Positions 1 through 11,689 of a DNA stretch of 64,000 nucleotides are shown here, piece after piece. The number at the start of each line of letters is the position of its first letter. Positions within the stretch are counted from its first letter, which is position 1. A model generated the notes under the pieces. The model made no database searches. It saw only the letters and a program-made list of their open reading frames with translations, and was not told the origin of the DNA. Origin of the DNA: Nectonema munidae (taxonomy: Eukaryota; Nematomorpha; Nectonematoida; Nectonematidae). A program made the position numbers and the translations under genes. The DNA lies in NCBI GenBank assembly GCA_030549495.1, contig JAUIRK010001045.1, positions 62,001 through 126,000 of the forward strand, read 5' to 3'.

Positions 1-79
1 TCACTCTTTATTAGCTGCTTTGCTATACTTAGAATTTATGGGTATTGACATGATGTAAATTTTAGTCGTCTGCTTTATA

Positions 80-570
80 TATTTTTGTTTTGTTTTCATT
101 TCATATATAATATCGTCTGTCACAATTTATCTTTTGAATTAATTTACATATGATAACTTACAAATCTTTGTTTTTTGTTAGATGAATACTGTTAGGTCTA
201 AAAGACATTATATTTCTAAAAAAGTGAGTTTTATTTTACTAAACTGTACAATTTATAGCGGATATCATTTATTTAGGATGCTTATGATAAGAAAAAACAA
301 ATTCAAGCTGTATATGAATCCAATGGTGATTGGAGAGAATTGGCTAGAAGGTTGAGTGTGAGCAAAACAACCGTATATAGGTGGCTTAAGCATAATAATG
401 AACATGACAAAAGAGAAGGAAATACTACACATACTCAGGTCAATCATTGAGAACAATTGCGAACATCAATTTTACTATTTTAATTTTAGCAATTTTTTAT
501 ATATATTTTGGTTCAAAAGATAAATTGTGATAGACGATATTATATATGGAATGAAAACAAATCAAAAATT
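80..570. mobile_element. Small DNA element with ~60-bp terminal inverted repeats around an HTH gene
   Basis: The left arm (about 80-139) and the right arm (about 511-570) are inverted copies that differ at only a few positions; the shared core includes ATATAATATCGTCT and CACAATTTATCTTTTGAA. Similarity stops sharply outside the arms, where both ends are flanked by TAT, a possible short target duplication. The inside is almost entirely a spliced helix-turn-helix ORF. Size and structure resemble a MITE, but MITEs normally carry no gene. It could be a deletion derivative of a larger transposon that kept only the N-terminal DNA-binding exons, or an independent unit. The superfamily is not assigned. 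Confidence 0.7.
182..450 (+). CDS. Helix-turn-helix mini-protein, two exons
   Basis: Proposed exons are 182-223 and 277-450, separated by a 53-bp intron (224-276) that begins GTGAGT and ends TTTAG. Both junctions are phase 0. The spliced product would be 71 residues with no internal stop. A basic N-terminus (MNTVRSKRHYISKK) is followed by a compact helix-turn-helix of the form DWRELARRLSVSKTTVYRWL, typical of DNA-binding N-termini of transposases and Pipsqueak/recombinase-like proteins. No DDE or other catalytic domain follows; the frame stops at 448-450, before the right inverted repeat. The inferred role is binding to the element's own ends. Whether the intron is real and whether the gene is expressed cannot be seen here. 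Confidence 0.55.
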
Positions 571-719
571 ATCTTAGTGAAATGATATTGTAATCATGGT
601 AGATCTCTAATTTATCAAGATACATACTACTTTTGATGACACGTTCTCTTTTCAATTTATTTTCAGGTTGCTTCCTTCTTGAAGTATAGAAATAAAATAA
701 GCATTATCTGTACCAGAAT

Positions 720-1140
720 GAAACCATAACAGGCAATTTAGTATAAGAACATATCTTTTGAAAAAATTGAATAAATGTTTTTAGAGACAATTTTTACAAG
801 TAAACCGCATATTTGATTGACACCTATAGATATTTTCATATCCTAAATGCAAAAAATAAATCCCAAAATGAAACAAGCATGACCGCTGATTTTTTAGTAT
901 AAAACATCCATTTTATATAAAGAAAAATTTATTAGATATATTCATCATTAATGAAATTTTTGATTGACACTTTTTAAAAATTAGCCATGATTATTGAAAA
1001 AATGAAATAAAAAATTGTTATGCGTACAAAAATCTATATAATTACAAATTTTCAAACGAGTATCTAATATAGGTCTTAAGTTAAATATACCAATAATATC
1101 AGAATTTGGTTGAAAAATCCTCATTTTGATTGACAGTTTT
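720..1140 (+). repeat. Decayed direct repeat, ~150-bp period
   Basis: The string TTTGATTGACA recurs at about 812, 959 and 1125, with spacings of 147 and 166. The stretches before the first two (around 730-760 and 880-910) share TTTAGTATAA followed by an AACAT block. This looks like three decayed units of an old tandem repeat. It is distinct in sequence from the 149-bp satellite further right. Confidence 0.45.
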
Positions 1141-1594
1141 TGACATGAGAGGGTCACTCAACGACCATGAAAATACAACCAAAAAATGCTGCTCGAGATT
1201 TAAGAAAAGTCAGGAAATTTGAAAGGATATGCTTCAGCCAATTTTGTACAATAATTTTTAAGTTGGGAAGGAAAGCGATTTAGGTCCCAATCACTAATAG
1301 GGTTAAAAATGCTCCATTAAAAACCAAATAAATTAAAAATTTTAAAATATAAATTTCAAAAATACATAATAGTTTCTCATTGCAATCTTCATCAACATGT
1401 TCAGAAATATGACAGATTATAATTACGAATGAAAAAGAAGAAACACAAAATTTCCACTGATGAATTTAGAGAAATATATCTCTTAACAAAAGAATCAGAA
1501 AAACTTTAACAGCTTATATTTAATTTAGATACAGAAGATAAATACAATTTTCTAAACAATCACAAAAAACCTCGTCACAATAGTCTGTTTCCAA

Positions 1595-2680
1595 TGCAGT
1601 TTCTTTGTGGTTGTAATCGTAGTTTTAGATTTGAATGGCTATTTCAAGATAAGTGGATGGTTTAGAGAGAGTCTGTTGATGGTATATTATGTGTTATATT
1701 TTATTCTGATCATCAAAGTGCTATGCTTGTCACTGAACCTTTTCGAACTTGGAACCAAAAAAGTGAAAGAGTTAAAGCGCATGAACGATGCCTTTCTCAT
1801 CACCATGCAATCGAAAAAGCTCATTTTTACAAACAGTAGAGAATCCTGAAAGTAGTATTTCTGCTCTAATCGATACATGTAAAATAGAAATTTTTTAAAT
1901 CAATTGCACTAGAAGTATTGTTCTGTGTAAGATAACTTGGGGCACTTAGAGGAGATACAGAAAATATTAGTTCTATTGGAAATACTAGCAATTTAAAAAC
2001 ATATTCCTGGTCACGACAACAAACTTAAAAATCGTTTAGAAACTCTTTTCAAAGAAGTCTGCTACAAGCATGTCACCCTAACGCAAAACGGACTTATTGA
2101 AATAATGTGAAAATATATTATTTTATTCTTGACAGTTTAATTGCTTCTCCTTATTATTTAAAATCAGCGATGAAGTTTCCTCTCACAATAGAGAACTATT
2201 AGCAATCTGTGGTAGATTTGTTGATAAATTAGATAATTTTTGCCATTTTTAGAAGTAGAGCGAAGCACACGAGGAAAAATAGCAGAAAAAATTCGTGTTG
2301 CCATGTGTAATTCAACGTTGAATTGCAATGGCGGGAAAATTATTTCAAGAATGTTTCTTTGGCTTTGCAACGTGAAACTCCAGCAAAAGCAATTAAAAAT
2401 GCGCTCAACAGCCTATTCCAAACATTTTCATTATTTTGCAGATCGTATCCACATTACTGGTAACTTCATGTTAGTGCCAGAAAAGTATAAGTAAACTTGA
2501 ATACTTATGATTGAACACATATACAAGAGCATCGATGAATAGAACTCGTCTCTCCATGCTCTTTTACATATCACTACGATAAAGAAATAGATATGAACAT
2601 TGTTGTTGACTCATATGCTCAAAAACATCCTTGCAAACTCGAGTTAGAGAGCTTATTACGTTTAATTTATTTTTGTAAAT
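1595..2680 (+). pseudogene. hAT transposase remnant, TTF-type zinc finger / DUF4371-like
   Basis: Protein pieces in several plus-strand frames follow the order of the ZMYM1/DUF4371-like hAT family. A TTF-type finger region (about 1620-1850) has FRFEWLFQDKWMV, then DGILCVIFYS and SERVKAHERCLSHHHAI. Next come DNKLKNRLETLF and QNGLIEIM (about 2015-2115). Then comes ISDEVSSHNRELLAICGRFV (about 2163-2225), which matches the first catalytic aspartate block, followed by FLEVERST and GKIAEKI. A late piece near 2560-2660 reads EIDMNIVVDSYAQKH. Stops and frameshifts separate the pieces and much of the catalytic core is missing, so it is dead. I found no inverted ends. Confidence 0.65.
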
Positions 2681-2689
2681 AAACTGTTA

Positions 2690-5560
2690 TTTTGTATACT
2701 AATTCAATTTTTTAGGCTTAGCATAGAGAACCAATGTTTGCTTTGATTTGATGTTTTGAAATTTTTTCCTTGAAGAGATTAAACTCTTAAAATAATGATA
2801 AAAATTTATATTTTTCAATAAAAGCACCCCCCCCCCCTCTTCCAACTATAATGCTGGTTACATAATGAAGTTATTTTCAAATATTTAGAAATAGTGTGAT
2901 GAACTTCGGCTCAACCTTGCAATGCAACATATGCAATTCTTTATTGCATTTTATGATGCATTAAGGTCCACTAATCACAATCCTAACGTATGCCAGCAGT
3001 TTGTTTAGGGAATTTTTTATTGGCAAAAGGTTTTTGCATAGCTTATCAAATACCGAACATGTACGACACAGTGTCACAAGCGGTAATGAGCAGGCAATAG
3101 ATCCTCAAGAATGTCGACATTCTGTCCTACAGTTGCCTTTATGTTTGTAGGCGATCTTGAACCATGTACGTCACAAATTCACAAGTGAGATGGTTTTCAT
3201 GATACGCTTGAAGAAACCAAGCGATAATGCCTGTGTCATCTGCATTTTCGGTCTTTGCAAGATGGGTAACTTGTTGTGGGATGATGGCGCCTTCTTTCTC
3301 ATATGCTCTTCGTAGGTCAGATCTAGCTTGAATTGTCTTATTGCTCACTTCCACGAGAACTTGGACAAATCCATTGACGACGAGTCTAGATACACTGGAC
3401 ACTAGTCATACCAATAATATATGGGTGAGACCAAATCGCATTTCAGATTCAGAGAAAGTGAAGACAGACTCTAGGAGCTTTGGCATAGATCGTAATTAAT
3501 GCAGTCATACTTGGCATAGTTTAAGTGACATTAAGCAAAACATAGAGAATTATGAGTGTTGTGGCTAATGGAGGAAAAGGCCAATCTGCCCTTGTTCTGT
3601 TCTAACAAAAAAGTTGGGCTTAAAAAGGTGAGTTTTGATATCCTGCTTCTTTTTGCCCTCATATCAAGTTCTTTCATTAAGTCAGCATGGCAGAGAAGGT
3701 TCTTGTTGAGTCCATCTCGAAAAAGCTCTTTAACAACAATCCAAAGAGCCCTTATATTTTGAGGACACTCTTTTCCTTACAACATTTTTTATTCATCAAA
3801 GTACTTTCATGATATTCTCTAATCCGTCTCACTCAACCTTGAGAGTCTCAATTGCTCCCATAAAGTTGCATTCCTTCCAGAACTGGTATCACAGCAACTT
3901 TGCACACTTGTTGGTCATTTATGAACATAGTATATTGCTGATCAACACTATTTTTTATTCTCTTGAGATTCATTCATTGAAGTAAGTATTTTAGTTGGTT
4001 CTGCAGATGCCATGTGAACCAAATGAAGATATAGCCTTTGTGTTTGTTTTGATTGATAGATTGAAAGAACTTCACTTCTCGAAACACTGGTGTTGTATCC
4101 TCCAAATTGTAGTGTATTTTGGGTTGCTGCCAAATCTTTGAAGAATTTGAAGTCAATATTATGTGCACGATTTATACACCAATTTGTGTGCCAAACTTTT
4201 TAAGCAGGGTAGCGAACACATTGAACATGGTTAGGTACCTCGGGTTTTTTAACATTTATATTGATGTATGGTCAAATCGGAAGCTGTTAGATTTCATAAG
4301 ACTTTTCATTTGTCTATTCTTATCAAATCTGTTTGAGCTTGTGGTTGCGTAGCTACAAGTATTAGTAGATTCAAAGATAAATTAATCAATAAACACGCAC
4401 AAAACATCACTACAAACGATTCGCATTATAAGGATACTAGGTCAACTTCGAAATGAGAAGTCAACATCACTCAATGCAAACATACACAAAACGTCACCAG
4501 ACCCTAACCAGAATGCGCATTGTGCATTACCACCATATACACGACACAGCCCACCTCTATGTGCGCATAAATAAAAAAATTTGGCTTAATCCTGAGGAGT
4601 TGTTGGACTGCTATCCAAGTGGTCCGCGAAATCTGGATGGAGTCTGGAAATGGCGAGATAGCTCATTTGCAAAGTGCTGACAACAATCCTTCGGTGAGAG
4701 TTTTGTGCATCTAAGTTATAAGCAAGATATCTGCAATAATCGTATGTCCTTTGATGATGTGTGCGCTGGAGATGATTGGAAACAAAGTACATCATTATAT
4801 ATTTATATATCACTCCAAAACTATAGTAAGTTTCTATCAGATTTTTATCATGCGCTGTTAGTCCTAACTCCTAATGCAATTTGCAAAGAAGATACGTGCT
4901 CTTTAAAATTGGAGCAGCGTTCTGTGCTACTTCTGTAGTGCTTTGTCAAAAGCTTCGCGCTTATTGGTGCAGTTCCTATCTATAGAGACGTTAAAGACCG
5001 TGTCTTGAGATGTAGGTAGTTATGCAAATTTTGTGAGAGAGAATCACATTATAAGTCAATGATTTCCAGCTGAAAATCTTGTACTAATTCTGATGCATCT
5101 ACTGTAAAAAAAAATTACAAAATATTGAATATTTTGTTTAAAATAGTCGGCGCCCCGTACTGTAACTCATGGCTGGCTGTATGCTTGACATCTTGCTTTG
5201 GATGATGATTGAACCCAGTTTTTATATCCAAATATTATGGGCTTGATACTTTCGATGAATGACTCAAAAGCAAGGAAGCATTTGTTTACTTAAGTATAAA
5301 TCAGGACTAAGTATAATTTTCCAACGCTTGTGAGCTCATTAATTTGAACTTGTTAAAATGCAAAAATCATGATAAATTTAGAAAGAAAAAAAGTGAAGAG
5401 TTATAAAAAGTTAATATATACTCTGGAAGGGGGGATTAATTGTAGAATAAAGTTACCAAATTGTCACCTGGAATAAGAGTCAGGTGTAACCTGCAGCCCA
5501 TCAATTCTTTTTATGTGGCACTCGCTTTTAAAAAGTCCACCTTAATAATAATTAAAAAAA
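2690..5560. other. Unassigned stretch with short unplaced ORFs
   Basis: No feature is firmly recognised. The longest open stretch is on the minus strand, 3139-3402. It reads GAIIPQQVTHLAKTENADD and IIAWFLQAYHENHL, and the surrounding minus-strand DNA (3.1-4.3 kb) is less AT-rich than its neighbours and has several interrupted frames. This suggests an old coding sequence, probably a decayed mobile element, but I cannot name a family. A poly-C run lies at about 2827-2837. Confidence 0.3.
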
Positions 5561-5636
5561 ATTCATTTTTTCTTACTTTTTAAAACATCAACTCACACAT
5601 AACTTTTAGCATTCATCATAAAACATATACTTTCAA

Positions 5637-5760
5637 ACATTAAAAGTCCTCCTAAGTTAACAATAACATTACCCTTAAAAAACATTCACATTTTTACATA
5701 TTTAAAAATCCTCCTTATTGAATAATACCTTTACCCTTAAAAAACATTCATATTTTTCCG
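5637..5760 (+). repeat. Two-copy tandem repeat, ~62-bp unit
   Basis: Two adjacent copies share the pattern TTAAAA-TCCTCCT, then ACCCTTAAAAAACATTCA, then ATTTTT. They differ at scattered positions. Confidence 0.55.
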
Positions 5761-8700
5761 TCCTGTAATTATGATCCAATATCAATTAAATAAGTTTTAG
5801 CATTGATCACAACATCAAACAAACTTATCATACCTGCGCAATTATCTTCATCATCATACAATATTTTACTAATTAACTCATCAGATAAATATTTTCATCA
5901 TACCCTATGCAATTATCATCAAACATCATGCAATAACTTTTTAACCGTAATTCAACTCATCAAACGTGTTAATTTGCTTATTCATCATTGCCAACATGAT
6001 TCCGGTATGTACACGTCATTTTGCTAATTTGTTTATGTTTATTGATCATTATTATCAATGGGGTTTCCCTATATACTACACGCCTATTCTCGAAATAACA
6101 ATAAATATCCTATATACAACAGTGGAGCCATAAAGGCGCCTTCCTATATCATGATACACACATGCACAAAATAATAGGAAAGCCAAAAGCGCTGCTTGAT
6201 CCAAAAGTTTAAAATAATGCAAAGTAACTGCGAATAAAAATAGAAACGAATTTTATTACGTCTCGCTAAACCCGACTTGAATGCGGCCCGCAGCTCAAAA
6301 ATGGATTTCAAAAGGTGTATGGGTCTTCACAAAATTGAATATAGATGATTAAAATAAAACTTACAATCACGTAAAGAAGAGAACCAGGAAACATGATTTG
6401 GTAGCACCCAGCTAAAAAGTAGAACAGAAAGAAAGTTCCAAAAAAAGCAGGACTTTTGTCATTTTCTAAAGCGGGGGACGGTTTACTACAACACTTGCAA
6501 AGATATATCAAGCTTGTGACGCACCACAAAACCAAAAAGTTTATGACGTAAAGAAGATTCTAAATAAAATATATGGCGTTTTCACATGAGAAAGGGAAGA
6601 AAGATAACCGACGGACATCAATAGACATATATTCTAAACACGAAGGTGATGCTCACATAAAATATAGCAATCTATCTATTTAAGGCCAAAAAGCAAAATG
6701 GGCGCTTAAAATGATGTTTCAACAAAAAGGTTGTAAGATTATTATAAGCAAAAGAATCTAAATTTCAGTTTACGACAGCTTATGAAAACACAATTTAGAT
6801 GCTCAACTTAGGTTACCTAGATTGCAGGCCGTTCCATGAAGATTGGATTTATTTTTCTTGAACTTCGAAGATACTTCTGATACCTTTACCAAAAAGATCA
6901 GCTACGCAAAGTTTGAATAAGACAAAAATTCGGAAACAGTGCGAGTGCAGTTAAAAAAAAAAGGTTGTAATATTTAGCAGTATCCCCAACAAACTAAATA
7001 ATGAGACGTAGAGTAGATGTTACACTACTTTTCCTACCTTTAAATAATCTATATATCCTACCTTTAAAACATAAAATCTATAGATCTTATGTTTTCGATT
7101 CTGGTGGATCTAGAGGTTTTCTGAATCGGTTTTTGGTTAGCCATATTCCCTTCATTCAAAATGCAATACCAAAAATAATAAAATAAAAAAAATGTATAAA
7201 ATACTTTTATTATAACTTTCATTTGATGAGGAAATACGTATTGAAATATATTCACTAAACAATCTTTGAGCGAAAAGCTTTAAAAAATTAACTTCAGGGT
7301 TTCAGAAACGCAATGCAAAGAGAACATTTTGCATTGCTTGAGGCTTGTTGGGTTTGATGATTGGTTAAATCCTTGCAAGTAATTTTCGTTGCGATAACTA
7401 TGAGCCTATAATTCTTTTTAACTTTATATTTTGTAAAAAAAAGTATTGAATAGGAATTTAATAAAAGAAGCAGAAGGAAAAAGACCAGATATTTCAACAA
7501 AAGAAAAAAAGCAGAAGATAAAAGAACAAAATATTAAAATAATTAAAAATTAAAATAAGTCAATTAACCATTTCAACTTTAACATTATAAGAACATCTTT
7601 CAACTAACTTTTTTTTTCAAACTTACAATTTTTAATCGGTCTTTTCTTATAACACTAGTGAATAAAATTCTTCGTTTTGTTAGTTTTATTGATATAAAGT
7701 AGTTATCAGTAAAAAGGTGTTTGTACTTGCAATTTTCATCTATCAGACTTAAAACTACACCTGCGCTAACTCCAAATCTCAAAATTTCGTAAATAACCTA
7801 GCTCATTTAAACAAAAAACTTTAGAACCAAATCTTATCGGTTTGTTTCACGTGGCTTGCTTTATTCCCGACACATAACCTCCAAAATAGGGTACCATGCT
7901 TTCATCAATATCAAATCTTTTGAAAACTGGACAGGATTTTTTAAAAAATTATTTCTAATCTTCAACAATTGGTCTTATTTTTAAAATTTTATCATTATTT
8001 TTTTCATACTCCTGCGTTAAGTTTGTTCGATGGCAAAAATATATGTATTTTAAAATTTCTGAAAATCTGTTACGAGACATGCTTTGTTGTTTGTATCGCT
8101 ATCACTTTCCCAATACATACACCTTTTTTGACATTTGACATAACCACTTAAAATTATAATGGAAAAAACCCTCAACTCTTCAATACTTATAAAAAAATGA
8201 GTTTTTAAAGACCGCACATGTTTTAGAAAACTTGACTATTTTTTTCCTGATCGCTTTCATCATCTGCAGAGTATTCATCTGTTTGAAAAATAGCTATCAA
8301 AAAACTTTTGACATATGACGTTTAAAAAGTACATTTAGTTCATTTATACACATACAGTTTGATAGAAACACGTCACTTATGAAGATCGAAGTATGACGTG
8401 CAAAACATTCACTCAGTACACATATAGTTTGACATTATCGCTAAAACAAAACAAATGCATAATTTAAATCCGTGCATAGCGTGATATATAAAACACAATG
8501 GTGATGTTATAAACTATACAAATTTGACTCAAATCAAAAAATAAATTGATTTAGAGATTAAAAATACAATTATCACTTTATTCCTAAAGAAAATTTTTTT
8601 ATCTTTTCAATGTTTGATATAAAGTATTTATCGTTAAAGTTTTTATATTGTTCAGAAAAAAATAATTGAAAATAAAGTAGCACAGTTATCAGTTTTATTT

Positions 8701-8880
8701 TTAAAATATAAATTCTATGATAAAAAAACTAGATAAAACTATTTTTCAGTGAAAAAAACAGGTTAAAACCTTGTGTTGCGTTTTTTAACAGTGGTATATT
8801 TCATAGACACTTTTTTCCAACTATGTGGTAACATAAGGGCAGCTAACAAACAACTTTACTGAACATCAACTAATTTAAAT
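5761..8880. other. AT-rich non-coding stretch
   Basis: All ORFs here are short (at most about 75 codons), low in complexity and without recognisable motifs. I see no inverted repeats, RNA genes or transposase signatures. Confidence 0.5.
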
Positions 8881-9546
8881 TTCAATAAAATTCCTAGCTA
8901 ACCTATACATACCTCCGAAACAACATTAAAACAGAACAGACAATCTTTATATTGCAGAACTTTTAAATGATCTATTAAAATATAAAAATATTATTATAAC
9001 TGGAGATGTTAATGCTCATTCTAAAACATGGCACTTAACTTTTTAACATTTATGACAGATCTACCAACACCACTCAATGATCAAATCAACCAATTACATA
9101 CGCTGACCACATTACCATAACATTAACAAACTCAAGAATTAAAATAATTGAAGACAGCACGCAAACTTATTTAAACATCATACACAAATGGCTCAAAGAA
9201 AATAATTTAGTACTTAACACCGACAAATTACAGTCAATTCTATTCACACAAAACGTAACCTTTCAACAGATAACCAAAAAATTATTTGACGCTAAGCTCA
9301 CATACAACAAAGACACGCAAAGCACACAAGAATAAAACAATTAACATTATTTGAGCATTAACCGACACAAAGTGGGCAAACACAAAGAAGCCGTCACCAA
9401 TACATATAATACTATTACACGACCTATAATTTGATATAGATCTACAATATGGGTCCAGCAATATTCCAATTTAATATAACGAAATTACAAACTCTACAAA
9501 ACAGAATACTACGCTTAGCAACAGACAACACTTTAGATACAAACAA

Positions 9547-11490
9547 TAGGGATACACATTTTTTGAGTTTTATACTCCTGTGTCATTCATTATTGGAAGA
9601 ACTTTTATATAAAAAAAACACAAAAATAAACTTTTTATTGCTAATTCGTTCAAAAATGTCACCCATGGGCAGACGTCAAGCTTTGTATTGAATTATTTAT
9701 TGACAAAGCATGAAACAAATTAGTAAAATGACAAATATTAAAAAAATATAAGAAGTTTTTAAAAATATATTAAACTTCATTTAAAAAAAATTTAAAAAAA
9801 GAAAAGTATTGAAGTTTAGTAGTAGAGATTAAGACAAATTTGCTTTGTTTTTGCAAGTGGAGTGTAGTTCTTGAATGATCTTGATCGCTCGTTCGCAAAC
9901 TGATTGCTTCTACTAATTTTCAACTTTGACGGCTCTGTTAAGCAATTTAGAGCTTTTTTGTATTGCTGCAAAGCTTGAATAACTCTGAATAACTTTCTTC
10001 TTTATAATTTTGATCACTAAAACAATAATCTGCCTATCATCACAAATTACAAAACTTCCATTTTGAAAAGATTTTCGAAGCTCTTCATAGTTTAACTTTA
10101 GTTTTTCAAGAAAAAAGTAGTCTACGTTAGGCTTCTGAGAAGTACTTGAAAGCTTTTCATCCATGACAACCCTTAAAATAAGATCCAAAACATGGTTTGG
10201 CAACTTACAAATTGATGTTTATTCAAGTTTTTTTCTGAAAACATTCTTTGCAGTCTAATTACAACTCAGTATTTACACTTGTTGTATCTGAAATAATCAT
10301 CAAGACTGCATTCCATAAATTAAATTCTTCCAACACAGCCCTTATACCCTGAGCAATAGTTTCAGCCTTACCATAATTTAGCAGCAAGCTTAATTTCCCT
10401 TCTCTCATTTTTGACAACAATTGTTTGAAATTCATTTCCATCAATGCTTTTGCCGTCAAAATGTAAACACCATTTTTCATTTTGAAAAGATTCGGTTAAA
10501 TGTTTTTTTATTTTATTAGCATTTTTGAAAAGAGCTTTGTGAATGCCTTCTTGAGTAGGGGCTGGAATATCAATACCTACTTTTGACAACTGTTCGCAAA
10601 TTTTTTATGCTTTTCTAGTGGATAGATTGACTTTGGTTACAAGTCTTGCTATTGTACACTGGTGTTTAGTTCTTGTGATATTTTTTGAAAATTTCATCAC
10701 TTTTTCTTCAAGAATATTTTCTTTCAACGGATTTCCCAAACTTTTTGAATCAGATGACCCAGCTGAATCATTTCTATCAAAGCATTTTACTCCTTTAGAA
10801 GGATGAATTGTATGTTTGCTTGCAGCTTTTCTTGTTGAGTAACCGACTTTTCCATTTGTTTGAAGCTGAAGAAAGTAAAGATTTTTATCATTATGTTCCA
10901 TCTACTTTAGTAATATCAAAAATTTTATTCAAAGACTCAACGTTTTTTTTTCTTAGAACAATTGTCATACAGAGTAATGACTTGTTGAACTTTAGATTGA
11001 ATGGCCTATTTTGAGATTATTGGAAAGTTGAAAATTTCTACTCAGAGCAAAGATAGTTCATCTGAGATTATTTTTATTCGCTCTTTTTTACTTTTTATTG
11101 AATTAGAAAGCGATTGCCAACGACCAACAATTTCATTTTTCACTGGCATTCTGCTTTTATTGGCTAGAGAAGACTTTTCGATAGTCACGTATCCTCTGTG
11201 TGGGCGAGACTTAAACTGTATTAAATTTTGTCTCCATTTTTCTTTATTCTTTTCAATTACATCAAAACTTTTTTTAAATGGCATGTTTAAAGTTCTAAAA
11301 AAATATATTTTACCAATATGAGTTAAAATGCCATACTTGAAATTGAATTAGTTGGTAATAAAAATTCTGGTGAGTGAACTTTTATTGAGATATTACAAAA
11401 ATAATCTTTTTTAAAGTTTTTTATATAAAAGTTCATCTAAATTTAACACAGCAATTTTTTTTGATTAAAATACAAAAAGTTGCATCCCTA
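9547..11490 (-). mobile_element. DNA transposon element A with inverted ends and 8-bp target duplication
   Basis: The left end (9547 on) reads TAGGGATACACATTTTTTGA. The right end, read on the minus strand from 11,490, begins TAGGGATGCAACTTTTTGTA. Similarity between the ends continues, diverged, for about 100 bp, including ACTTTTATATAAAAAA in both. The 8 bp outside are ACAAACAA (9539-9546) and ACCAACAT (11,491-11,498), matching at 6 of 8. Flanking LINE coding sequence is continuous across the insertion, which supports these boundaries. The 8-bp duplication and the transposase type suggest a hAT-like family. Total length is 1944 bp. Confidence 0.75.
9913..11284 (-). pseudogene. Decayed hAT-like transposase of element A
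   Basis: Minus-strand pieces in order are: an N-terminal basic region (11,284-11,042) starting MPFKKSFDVIEKNKEKW; a linker with STRKAASKHTIHPSK (about 10,800-10,850); the first catalytic block WCLHFDGKSIDGNEFQ (about 10,430-10,480); a damaged second block near 10,270 (SDTTSVNT); and LPNHVLDLILRVVMDE (about 10,160-10,205). The same blocks occur, better preserved, in element B, which identifies this as the same family. Several frameshifts and stops break it. The family shows an RNase H-fold layout with a C/H-HVLDL block like hAT transposases; I assign it to hAT-like with moderate confidence. Confidence 0.6.
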
Positions 11491-11689
11491 ACCAACATAC
11501 AACTTCTTCACACAGATTTCTTCTATCAAAGATCTAACCTGATAGCAAAGGCTGCTACACCTACTAAATCATTTTTACCACTTTACAAAACGACAGGACA
11601 CATCAAAATGCGATATTCGAAGATAATAACCTGATTCTGTCAAAATAAAGACCAAAATAAATTCAATAAATATAAAGTAAAATAATCAA

